Origin: an uncultured Porphyromonadaceae bacterium
GTDB taxonomy: Bacteria > Bacteroidota > Bacteroidia > Bacteroidales > Muribaculaceae
Assembly: GCA_947178655.1 (NCBI GenBank)
Contig: CAMWZB010000039.1
Span: forward strand, 1-8,178
Length of the DNA: 8,178 nt
Direction: 5' to 3'
The position numbers and the translations under genes are program-made. Positions 1-6,507 of the stretch are shown here, piece after piece (within the stretch, counting starts at the first letter, position 1; each line of letters starts with the position of its first letter). The notes beneath the pieces are model-generated. The model saw only the letters and a list, made by a program, of their open reading frames with translations, ran no database searches and had not been told where the DNA came from.

Positions 1-309
<309 letters not shown>

Positions 310-334
310 TCAATCACCGTCGCACTAAATACTA

Positions 335-378
335 AATAGAGGCAAACCCCATACGGGAGTTTGCCTCTATTCTTTTTT
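335..378 (+). terminator. Intrinsic terminator of gap, possibly bidirectional with engB
   Basis: Perfect 13-bp inverted repeat: arms 335-347 (AATAGAGGCAAAC) and 359-371. It is extended inward by CCC (348-350) pairing with GGG (355-357), leaving an ATAC tetraloop (351-354) and a bulged A358. A run of six T (373-378) follows on the plus strand, giving a textbook rho-independent terminator for gap. On the minus strand the stem is followed by an AT-rich but interrupted T stretch, so it could also stop engB transcripts arriving from the right, less efficiently. It sits between two convergent genes, which fits dual use. Confidence 0.93.
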
Positions 379-434
379 CAGGGGGAGCCGGATTATACAG
401 TCAGACAGCCGGGCGAGCTGCGGTCATGCGGCTG

Positions 435-1046
435 TCACTCGGCGGAAACGAGCGGCAGGCGGTTGAGCTGCTCGATGTATGCGAGGAGTTCGTCGCGGCC
501 GACGCCTTTCTCGCTCGAAGTCCGGAAAACGGGCGGAAGTTCCTCCCATGTTTCGAGCAGGGTGGTAAGGTACTGGCTTATCTGGCGTTCGGTGGCTGTT
601 GCCGACTGCTTGTCGGTCTTTGTGAATACGATGCTGAACGGGACTCCGTTCTCGCCGAGCCACTCCATGAATTCGAGGTCAATCTTCTGAGGTTTGTGGC
701 GGCTGTCGATGAGGACGAATAGGTTTGTCATCTGCTGTCGGCCAAGGATGTAGCTCTTGATGATGCCTTCGAGCCTGAATCGGTCGGCCTGGCTTCTACG
801 AGCATATCCGTATCCGGGGAGGTCGACTATGTACCACGAGTCATTCACCAGGAAGTGGTTGATGAGCATCGTCTTTCCGGGGGTAGAAGATGTCATGGCG
901 AGACCTTTTCGGCCGGTGAGCATGTTTATAAGAGAGGACTTTCCGACGTTAGACCGCCCGATGAAAGCGTATTCGTGCCTGATTTCAGGAGGGCACTTCC
1001 TGTAGTCGGTGTTGCTGACGACGAAACGTGCTGTGTTTACTATCAT
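435..1046 (-). CDS. engB: Ribosome biogenesis GTP-binding protein EngB/YsxC (YihA)
   Basis: EngB is a small cytosolic TRAFAC-class GTPase needed for late assembly of the 50S ribosomal subunit and usually essential. The 203-residue product (with the start at 1046) is normal length and has all G motifs: G1 P-loop GRSNVGKSS (residues 30-38), G2 Thr in STPGKT (54-59), G3 DLPGYG (75-80), G4 TKTD (142-145) and G5 TSS (176-178). The longest frame begins at an ATG at 1064, adding six residues (MIIRNN). I prefer the second ATG at 1046 because [14 protein letters not shown] matches the usual N-terminus of Bacteroidales EngB, and because a -7 box TACCTTTG lies at 1067-1074 on the minus strand, which would put the transcript start at about the first ATG. 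The gene converges on gap and diverges from the yitT-cyd gene run. Its stop is TGA at 435-437. Confidence 0.95.
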   Translation of the reverse strand: MIVNTARFVVSNTDYRKCPPEIRHEYAFIGRSNVGKSSLINMLTGRKGLAMTSSTPGKTMLINHFLVNDSWYIVDLPGYGYARRSQADRFRLEGIIKSYILGRQQMTNLFVLIDSRHKPQKIDLEFMEWLGENGVPFSIVFTKTDKQSATATERQISQYLTTLLETWEELPPVFRTSSEKGVGRDELLAYIEQLNRLPLVSAE

Positions 1047-1066
1047 ATTATTACGTATTATCATTG

Positions 1067-1074
1067 CAAAGGTA
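1067..1074 (-). promoter_or_regulatory. Putative Bacteroidetes-type -7 box for engB
   Basis: Read on the minus strand the sequence is TACCTTTG, an exact match to the Bacteroidetes housekeeping -7 consensus TAnnTTTG. No convincing -33 TTTG is visible at the expected 19-21 nt upstream; only a weak CTTC-like stretch sits around 1093-1096. Transcription would start near 1060-1064, essentially on the first possible engB ATG, which favours translation from the ATG at 1046 with a short leader. The motif match is seen; promoter activity is inferred. Confidence 0.5.
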
Positions 1075-1115
1075 TAAATAAAAACAGATTTTGAAGCGAG
1101 AAAAGCATGTGATTA

Positions 1116-1146
1116 TTCGAAATACACGATTTTTTCGCTAAATTTG
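1116..1146 (+). promoter_or_regulatory. Putative promoter of the yitT-DUF4492-cydAB-yigZ-HAD gene run
   Basis: The -7 box TAAATTTG (1139-1146) matches TAnnTTTG exactly. A -33-like TTCG (1116-1119, 3 of 4 to TTTG) is separated from it by 19 nt, the same spacing as the promoter at 6443-6473. A transcript start near 1150 gives a leader of about 40 nt to the ATG at 1189. The surrounding sequence is AT-rich compared with the coding regions. It is the only good promoter motif I see upstream of the closely spaced genes up to 6399, so it may drive all of them. Confidence 0.6.
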
Positions 1147-1188
1147 CCGAATCAACACATATATATAGAGTCCATCAATCAAACGACA

Positions 1189-2145
1189 ATGGGTATCGAG
1201 ACATCGAAATTATGGCGCGTAGGGCGCGATTACTTTTTCATCACCTTCGGCATGGCGCTTTATGCCTTCGGGTTCTGCGGCTTCATCCTGCCGGAGAAGG
1301 TGGTCATCGGCGGTCTTGCCGGTATCGGGACCATCATCTATTTTCTGACGGGCATCCCGGTAGCCATCTCGCAGTATGCTCTGAATCTGGTACTACTTGC
1401 TATAGCGTACAAGGTGGTCGGGAAGCAGTTCGTGCTCGGGACTATCTACGGAGCCACGATGATATCAGTCTTTGTCGGTATCTTCCAGCCGCTGCTGGCG
1501 AACGGATTCACTCATGACCCGTTCATGAATGTCGTAATCGGCGGAGCGTGCGCGGGCATGGGAGTGGGTATAGCGTTCACGCACAATGGTTCGAGCGGCG
1601 GCACGGATATTGTTGCGGCGATGGTGTCGAAGTACACTAATGTGACTATAGGCCGTATGATGCTCTACTCGGACTGCATCATCATATCGTCGTCTTTCCT
1701 GATATTCCACCAGCCGGACAAGGTGGTGTACGGTTTTGTCGTTCTTGTGCTTGCCTCTTACATGGCCGACATGGTGATAAACACCAACCGCCAGGCGGTG
1801 CAGTTCACAATCTTCTCGAAGAAATGGGAGGAAATCGCAACAGCAATCAACAATGAGGCACACCGCGGATGCACAGTCCTGACCGGTATGGGGTGGTACT
1901 CGAAGCAGGAGGTGAAGGTTCTTATGGTGATGTGCCGCAAGATTGAATCAGTGACGATATCACGCATCATCAAGTCGATAGATCCTGACGCGTTCACGAC
2001 CCAGGCCAATGTCAACGGAGTGTACGGCAAGGGGTTCGACGAACTGAAGGTGAAGATGAAGGCACCGGACCACTCACTGATCAGCCGACAGCCGGCGTCT
2101 AAGGTCACAGAAGGCATCACGACCAACATACCTCCGAAGATATAG
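1189..2145 (+). CDS. YitT family integral membrane protein (DUF161 + DUF2179 domains)
   Basis: The 318-residue product has the standard two-part YitT layout. A membrane domain holds about six to seven hydrophobic segments (roughly 14-34, 38-54, 58-77, 82-100, 115-132, 160-175, 178-195) with the family signature NGSSGGTDIVA at 133-143. A cytosolic DUF2179 domain follows at about 205-285 (FTIFSKKWEEIA through NGVYGKGF). The C-terminal 30 or so residues are polar and probably disordered. YitT proteins sit in the inner membrane; a transport role is often suggested but the substrate is unknown, so I assign no function. The frame extends upstream to a TTG at 1144, but that codon lies inside the TAAATTTG promoter box, so the ATG at 1189 is the start. 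The stop is 4 nt before the DUF4492 gene, implying co-transcription with the cytochrome bd genes. Confidence 0.92.
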   Translation: MGIETSKLWRVGRDYFFITFGMALYAFGFCGFILPEKVVIGGLAGIGTIIYFLTGIPVAISQYALNLVLLAIAYKVVGKQFVLGTIYGATMISVFVGIFQPLLANGFTHDPFMNVVIGGACAGMGVGIAFTHNGSSGGTDIVAAMVSKYTNVTIGRMMLYSDCIIISSSFLIFHQPDKVVYGFVVLVLASYMADMVINTNRQAVQFTIFSKKWEEIATAINNEAHRGCTVLTGMGWYSKQEVKVLMVMCRKIESVTISRIIKSIDPDAFTTQANVNGVYGKGFDELKVKMKAPDHSLISRQPASKVTEGITTNIPPKI

Positions 2146-2149
2146 CATC

Positions 2150-2392
2150 ATGGCTCGAGGGTTAGCGGAGCGGATATGGGCGCTCTACCGTGACGGCTTC
2201 CGCAATATGACGGTGGGACGCAGTCTGTGGGCGCTGATTATCGTGAAACTTGTTCTGTTCCTTGTGGTGCTGAAGCTCTTCTTCTTTCCGGACATTCTGG
2301 AGAGGGAGTATGACAACGACGCAGACCGGGCCGCGGCAGTGAGGGTGTCGCTGTCGGACGTAAGCGGAATCTCAACAGATACGAATCAATAA
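2150..2392 (+). CDS. DUF4492 small single-pass membrane protein, candidate cytochrome bd accessory factor
   Basis: An 80-residue protein with an amphipathic basic N-terminus (residues 1-24, containing WALYRDGFRNMTVGRSLW), one hydrophobic transmembrane segment at about 25-46 ending in KLFFFPDIL (42-50), and a charged polar tail. The DGFRxMTxGRxLW...KLFFFPD pattern is what I recognise as DUF4492, a short Bacteroidota family commonly encoded directly ahead of cydA. The basic N-terminus before the helix predicts N-in, C-out topology. Its position (4 nt after yitT, 25 nt before cydA), size and single helix suggest a small subunit or assembly factor of the bd oxidase, by analogy with CydX/CydS. It shares no clear sequence similarity with CydX, so this role is inference. 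The function is formally unknown. Confidence 0.85.
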   Translation: MARGLAERIWALYRDGFRNMTVGRSLWALIIVKLVLFLVVLKLFFFPDILEREYDNDADRAAAVRVSLSDVSGISTDTNQ

Positions 2393-2417
2393 ACAACGTT
2401 TTATACTATACACTATT

Positions 2418-3983
2418 ATGAATGATTTGTTAGGAGTAGTCGACTGGTCGCGCGCGCAGTTCGCGCTGACGGCCATGTATCACTGGCTCTTCGTTCCGCT
2501 TACGATAGGCCTTTCGGTGATCGTGGCAGTGATGGAGACAATCTACGTGCGCACGGGCAATGTGCGGTGGAAGGGTATCACACAGTTCTGGATGACTCTG
2601 TTCGGCATCAACTTCGCCTGCGGAGTGGCCACGGGCCTTATTCTTGAATTCGAGTTCGGGACCAACTGGTCGAACTACAGCTGGTTCGTCGGTGATATCT
2701 TCGGAGCTCCGCTTGCCATCGAGGGTATACTTGCGTTCTTCATGGAGGCGACGTTCGTAGCAGTGATGTTCTTCGGCTGGAACAAGGTGAGCCGCGGGTT
2801 CCACCTTGCATCGTCGTGGCTGACGGCTCTGGGAGTGTCGCTGTCGGCCTACTGGATACTTGTGGCCAATTCGTGGATGCAGTATCCGGTGGGATGTGAC
2901 TTCGATCCGGCCCAGATGCGCAATGTGATGACCGACTTCGTGTCGGTGGCGTTCAGTCCGGTGGCTGTGAATAAGTTTTTCCATGCGGTGTTCAGCGGCT
3001 GGACGCTTGCCGGCGTGTTCGTGACAGGAGTCAGCAGCTGGCTTCTGCTGCGCCGGAGCAACGTCGAAGCGGCCAAGAGTTCGATACGCGTGGGCGCATG
3101 GGTAGGCGTGGCCGGCATAATCATGACACTGTGGACGGGCCACGGGTCGGCAGTCGAGGTGGCCCGAGTGCAGCCTATGAAACTTGCTGCGATGGAGGGC
3201 CTGTACAGAGGCAGCGCCGGGCAGTCGCTGACGGGGGTCGGCTTTCTGAAGCCTGAGAGCAGCCGGACGGCCGAAGCTCCGATGTCATTCAGCATAGATA
3301 TCCCCTACGGACTGTCGCTGCTCGTATACGGGAACACGACGGGGTTCGTTCCGGGCATCGATGATATCATCGACGGGGTGACGGTGAACGCTGACGGCGA
3401 CTCTATACACGGGCCGTCGTACGCCGACCGTATGGCCATGGGCAAGGAGGCCCGCAAGGCGTTAGGCGACTACGAGGCAGCCCGCAAGGCCGGCGACACA
3501 GCCGGCATGGAGCAGGCTGCATCGCGAGTGAAGGCTTATTTCAGCAATTTCGGCTACGGGTATCTGCCGTCGCCTGAAGCGGCAGTTCCGAATGTCGGGC
3601 TGACGTTCTATTCGTTCCGCGTGATGGTGATGGCCGGCGGGTATCTTCTTGTGTTCCTTCTTGGTGTTCTCTTCCTGAGCTACCGGCGCCACCGCGTGCT
3701 CGAGCACAAGTGGATGTGTCTGCTCGGCATTGTGTCGATAGCGGTAGTGTGGGTCTGCAGCCAGTCAGGGTGGATAGTCGCCGAAGTGGGCCGCCAGCCC
3801 TGGGTGATCCAGGACCTGATGCCTACGACTGCGGCCATCTCGGGCATCAGCGAGTCGTGGGTTCAGACCACATTCTGGATATTCGCAGCAATCTTCACCG
3901 GTCTGCTTATAGCAGAGATGAGCATCATGCTCCGCTTCATCAGCCAGTCGACCAAACGCGATATCGAAAATCCCAAACACTAA
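2418..3983 (+). CDS. cydA: Cytochrome bd ubiquinol/menaquinol oxidase subunit I
   Basis: CydA carries the quinol site and all three hemes (b558, b595, d) of the membrane oxidase that reduces O2 to water using quinol (presumably menaquinol here), building proton-motive force without pumping. The 521-residue product aligns along its length with E. coli CydA. Visible conserved residues: His22 (E. coli His19, high-spin heme ligand), Glu102 and Glu110 (E. coli Glu99 and Glu107), Ser143 (Ser140), His189 and Met403 (His186 and Met393, heme b558 ligands), Lys255 and Glu260 (Lys252 and Glu257, quinol oxidation) and the AEVGRQPW motif at 455-462 with Glu456 (Glu445). The Q-loop between Glu260 and Met403 is about as long as in E. 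coli, so this is a long-Q-loop form. About nine membrane segments are expected. No Shine-Dalgarno sequence is visible; the 25-nt AT-rich spacer upstream is the longest in the gene run. cydB follows after 6 nt. Confidence 0.97.
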   Translation: MNDLLGVVDWSRAQFALTAMYHWLFVPLTIGLSVIVAVMETIYVRTGNVRWKGITQFWMTLFGINFACGVATGLILEFEFGTNWSNYSWFVGDIFGAPLAIEGILAFFMEATFVAVMFFGWNKVSRGFHLASSWLTALGVSLSAYWILVANSWMQYPVGCDFDPAQMRNVMTDFVSVAFSPVAVNKFFHAVFSGWTLAGVFVTGVSSWLLLRRSNVEAAKSSIRVGAWVGVAGIIMTLWTGHGSAVEVARVQPMKLAAMEGLYRGSAGQSLTGVGFLKPESSRTAEAPMSFSIDIPYGLSLLVYGNTTGFVPGIDDIIDGVTVNADGDSIHGPSYADRMAMGKEARKALGDYEAARKAGDTAGMEQAASRVKAYFSNFGYGYLPSPEAAVPNVGLTFYSFRVMVMAGGYLLVFLLGVLFLSYRRHRVLEHKWMCLLGIVSIAVVWVCSQSGWIVAEVGRQPWVIQDLMPTTAAISGISESWVQTTFWIFAAIFTGLLIAEMSIMLRFISQSTKRDIENPKH

Positions 3984-3989
3984 GCAACT

Positions 3990-5132
3990 ATGGAAACACT
4001 CGAAATACTTCAAGCCTACTGGTGGCTTCTGATATCAGTGCTCGGCGGCGTCCTTGTATTCCTGCTATTCGTGCAGGGCGGACAGTCGATGCTCTACAGC
4101 GGCGACAACGAAAGCGATCGCCAGCTGATGGTGAACTCTCTCGGCCGCAAGTGGGAATTCACTTACACGACACTTGTGGTGTTCGGCGGAGCGTTCTTCG
4201 CGGCATTTCCGCTATTCTACTCGACCAGTTTCGGAGGTGCTTACTGGCTCTGGATGCTGATACTTCTGAGCTTTGTCATCCAGGCGTTCAGCTATGAGTT
4301 CCGACGCAAGCAGGGCAATATCTACGGCACGCGTTTCTACGACGGGTGTCTGCTGTGCAACGGATTCTTGGGATGTGTTCTTTTAGGCGTAGCGGTGGGC
4401 CTGTTTTTCTTCGGCGGTCCGTTCACGGTGAACCGAGCCAATCTTCTTGACCCGTCGTCGCCGGTGATATCGCAGTGGTCGTCAGCTCCGGCCCTTCAGA
4501 GCGTGCTGACTCTCAAGACGATGCTTCTTGGTGTGACGGTGTTCTTCCTGGCGCGTACGCTCGGCTCGCTTTACTTTGTGAACAATATCGACGGGGGCGC
4601 CGAGTTCGGCGCACGTATGCGCCGACGCACGCTTTGGAACGGGCTTATATTCGCGGTGCTGTTCGTGACGTTCACTGTGGTGCTGATGCTTGCACCGGGC
4701 TACCGGGCCGATGCCGCAGGACACTTTGTGGCCGAGGATTGCATCTACTTCCATAATATCACGGGCATGTGGTGGCTCTCGGTGGTGTTCGTCGCAGGGG
4801 TTGTGGCCGTGCTGTACGGGATAGGCCGCACGGCGTTCGACCGGAAATGGCGCTCGGGCATATGGTACGCCGGAGCGGGCACGGTGGCTGTGGTGATAGT
4901 GCTGTTCAGCATAGCAGGCTATGGCGGAACGGCTTATCTTCCGTCGACGACCGACGCTCAGTCATCGCTGACGATAGCCAACAGTTCGTCGACGCTGTTC
5001 ACCCTGAAGGTGATGAGTGTGGTATCGGTGCTGATACCGTTCGTCATCGGGTACATATGGTACGTATGGCGGAAGATGAACGCCACTCCTCTTACGAGTC
5101 AGGAGCTTAACGAGGAATCGCATACTTACTGA
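3990..5132 (+). CDS. cydB: Cytochrome bd oxidase subunit II
   Basis: CydB is the structural partner of CydA in the membrane and binds no heme. The 380-residue product has about eight hydrophobic segments. Recognisable family features are WWLL at residues 11-14, NSLGRKWEFTYTTLVVFGGAFFAAFPLFYS-type sequence over 49-78, and the C-terminal LTIANSSSTLFTLKVM block (327-342) followed by the last helix and WRKM (360-363). It is diverged from proteobacterial CydB: ungapped alignment of helix 1 puts Leu26 and Gln29 where E. coli has the two Asp of TDGFD, giving VQGGQSML instead, and Glu56 follows the conserved Trp where E. coli has Asp58. I recall VQGGQ as normal for Bacteroidales CydB. It starts 6 nt after cydA and its TGA is 3 nt before yigZ, so it is plainly co-transcribed. 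No cydX-like small frame follows it and no cydCD genes are in the window. Confidence 0.96.
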   Translation: METLEILQAYWWLLISVLGGVLVFLLFVQGGQSMLYSGDNESDRQLMVNSLGRKWEFTYTTLVVFGGAFFAAFPLFYSTSFGGAYWLWMLILLSFVIQAFSYEFRRKQGNIYGTRFYDGCLLCNGFLGCVLLGVAVGLFFFGGPFTVNRANLLDPSSPVISQWSSAPALQSVLTLKTMLLGVTVFFLARTLGSLYFVNNIDGGAEFGARMRRRTLWNGLIFAVLFVTFTVVLMLAPGYRADAAGHFVAEDCIYFHNITGMWWLSVVFVAGVVAVLYGIGRTAFDRKWRSGIWYAGAGTVAVVIVLFSIAGYGGTAYLPSTTDAQSSLTIANSSSTLFTLKVMSVVSVLIPFVIGYIWYVWRKMNATPLTSQELNEESHTY

Positions 5133-5135
5133 TAT

Positions 5136-5735
5136 ATGGCAGACAACTACCGCACCATCGTGGCGCCTTCGGAGGCGACTTACAAGGAGAAGATGAGCCG
5201 TTTTCTGGCTTTCGCCCATCCTGTGACGACCCGAGAGGAGGCGCGGGCGGTGGTGGCCTCGTATCAGAAGAAATACTACGATGCTCGTCATGTGTGCTGG
5301 GCGTTCATGCTCGGTCAGTCGCGGTCAGATTTCCTGAGTTCGGACAACGGAGAGCCGTCGGGTACGGCCGGGAAGCCTATTCTCGGCCAAATCAACTCAT
5401 ACGAGCTTACAGACGTGGTAATCGTGGTGGTGCGCTATTTCGGCGGAATCAAACTCGGGACGTCGGGCCTCATCGCGGCTTACCGTGAGGCTGCCCGAGA
5501 GGCCCTTGAGGCCGCGACCATCGAGGAGCGCCACAGCATGGAGGAGATATCGTTCACGTTTCCGTACATATCGATGAACGATGTGATGAAACTCACCAAG
5601 AACGGCGATGCATCGATAGTGTCGCAGATATTCGACAACACTTGTTCCATGACTCTGAGCATCCGCCGGGACAGCGCTCCCGCGCTTCGGGCGCGACTGG
5701 AGGATATAGACGGTGTTGAAATATTACAAATATAA
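5136..5735 (+). CDS. IMPACT/YigZ family protein (UPF0029)
   Basis: A 199-residue protein, the usual length for bacterial YigZ. The N-terminal UPF0029/IMPACT domain covers about 12-125 with the signature SDNGEPSGTAGKPILGQI (69-86) and VVRYFGGIKLGTSGLIAAY (98-116). A smaller ferredoxin-like C-terminal domain (DUF1949 type) covers about 136-198. Eukaryotic IMPACT regulates GCN2 through an additional RWD domain that is absent here; the bacterial proteins have no settled function, although the fold suggests nucleic-acid or ribosome binding. It begins 3 nt after the cydB stop and ends 4 nt before the next start, so it is probably read from the same transcript. The start ATG at 5136 is the only one that fits the family N-terminus. 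The family assignment is secure, the role is not. Confidence 0.93.
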   Translation: MADNYRTIVAPSEATYKEKMSRFLAFAHPVTTREEARAVVASYQKKYYDARHVCWAFMLGQSRSDFLSSDNGEPSGTAGKPILGQINSYELTDVVIVVVRYFGGIKLGTSGLIAAYREAAREALEAATIEERHSMEEISFTFPYISMNDVMKLTKNGDASIVSQIFDNTCSMTLSIRRDSAPALRARLEDIDGVEILQI

Positions 5736-5739
5736 GATT

Positions 5740-6399
5740 ATGGCAAATCATATTACAGCAGCTCTCTTCGACCTCGACGGTGTACTGACAGACACCGAGG
5801 GGACTTACACGGAAATCTGGGCCGGGATAGAACGTCACTTCCCGACAGGTCTTGACAATTTCGCCCACCGCATCAAGGGCACTACGCTGCCTAATATCCT
5901 CAACACATACTTTCCTGCTCCCGATGTGCAGGCTGAGGTGATGAAGATGCTCTACGAGAAGGAGGAAGCGATGGAGTATCCGCTATTCAAGGGCGTGACA
6001 GAATTTCTGGAGGCTCTCCGGGATGCCGGCGTACCGTGCGCAATCGTGACGAGCAGCGGCTCCAAGAAGATGGACAGGCTGTTCGCCGGTCATCCGGGGT
6101 TCCGCGATTTCTTCGGATGCGTGCTCACCGACGCCGATGTCGAGCGGTCGAAGCCTGACCCTGAAGGCTATATCAAAGCGGCGGCACGCCTGGGCGCAGA
6201 CATATCGGGTGCCATAGTATTCGAGGATTCATTCAACGGACTTCGCGCGGGCCGTGCGTCGGGCGCGCGTGTGGTGGCTCTGGCGACGACCAATCCGGCT
6301 TCGTCGTTGGGCGAGCTGGCCGATGTGGTCATCGATTCGCTGGAAGGCCTGACGCCTGATGAGCTGCTGTCGCGGCTCGAGGGCCGATGTGCAATCTGA
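5740..6399 (+). CDS. HAD superfamily (subfamily IA) phosphatase/phosphomutase, beta-phosphoglucomutase-like
   Basis: A 219-residue cytosolic Rossmann-fold hydrolase with every HAD motif: motif I FDLDGVLTDTE (10-20) with nucleophile Asp11 and acid/base Asp13; a helical C1 cap at about 17-80; motif II VTSSG (103-107); motif III Lys in SKPDPEGY (137-144); motif IV VFEDSFNG (160-167) with Glu162-Asp163 for Mg2+. The DxDGVLTDTE plus SKPDPEGY combination is typical of beta-phosphoglucomutase, sugar-phosphate phosphatases (YniC/GPP-like) and phosphoglycolate phosphatase relatives; the substrate cannot be told from sequence. The frame extends upstream to a GTG at 5713 inside yigZ, but the ATG at 5740 gives a normal N-terminus and lies 4 nt after the yigZ stop. 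It is the last gene of the run; I see no convincing terminator after it. Confidence 0.92.
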   Translation: MANHITAALFDLDGVLTDTEGTYTEIWAGIERHFPTGLDNFAHRIKGTTLPNILNTYFPAPDVQAEVMKMLYEKEEAMEYPLFKGVTEFLEALRDAGVPCAIVTSSGSKKMDRLFAGHPGFRDFFGCVLTDADVERSKPDPEGYIKAAARLGADISGAIVFEDSFNGLRAGRASGARVVALATTNPASSLGELADVVIDSLEGLTPDELLSRLEGRCAI

Positions 6400-6442
6400 G
6401 CCGTCTCCGGCCGTGAGGTCGCGCCCAGATGAGCGGAATTTT

Positions 6443-6473
6443 TTTGCGGCATCGTCTGAAATCATTATTTTTG
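6443..6473 (+). promoter_or_regulatory. Bacteroidetes-type promoter for DUF4301-gmk
   Basis: TTTG (6443-6446), exactly 19 nt, then TATTTTTG (6466-6473): full matches to the -33 (TTTG) and -7 (TAnnTTTG) elements of Bacteroidetes housekeeping promoters. The predicted start near 6478-6480 leaves a leader of about 30 nt, AT-rich and without a Shine-Dalgarno sequence, to the ATG at 6508. The -33 TTTG sits in a run of seven T, so its exact register is ambiguous by a base or so. Motifs are seen directly; activity is inferred. Confidence 0.72.
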
Positions 6474-6507
6474 CTTAACGATTGAAATTAACAAACACTA
6501 TATACAG

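Noticed and set aside
1144..1188. TTG-initiated extension of the YitT protein
   Set aside because: The TTG is part of the -7 box TAAATTTG, and the ATG at 1189 gives the expected N-terminus.
2393..2417. Internal promoter ahead of cydA
   Set aside because: The 25-nt spacer is AT-rich but contains no TAnnTTTG box and no TTTG at a suitable distance; it is more likely just an unstructured translation-initiation region.
2430..3143. Long minus-strand open frame of 237 codons inside cydA
   Set aside because: It lies wholly within a well-supported cydA. Its translation is rich in His, Arg and Pro with no recognisable motif, typical of an antisense shadow in GC-rich coding DNA.
3710..4297. Plus-strand open frame of 195 codons spanning the cydA-cydB junction in another frame
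   Set aside because: It overlaps both cyd genes out of frame and its translation has no family resemblance; the conserved CydA and CydB frames explain the sequence.
5713..5739. GTG-initiated extension of the HAD protein overlapping yigZ
   Set aside because: The nine extra residues (MLKYYKYKI) precede a normal HAD N-terminus; the ATG at 5740 has the same 3-6 nt spacing as most other junctions in the run.
6380..6442. Possible terminator after the HAD gene
   Set aside because: Only short self-complementary pieces are present (GGCCG/CGGCC and ATCTG/CAGAT) with large loops, and the T run at 6439-6445 is better explained as part of the -33 region of the next promoter.
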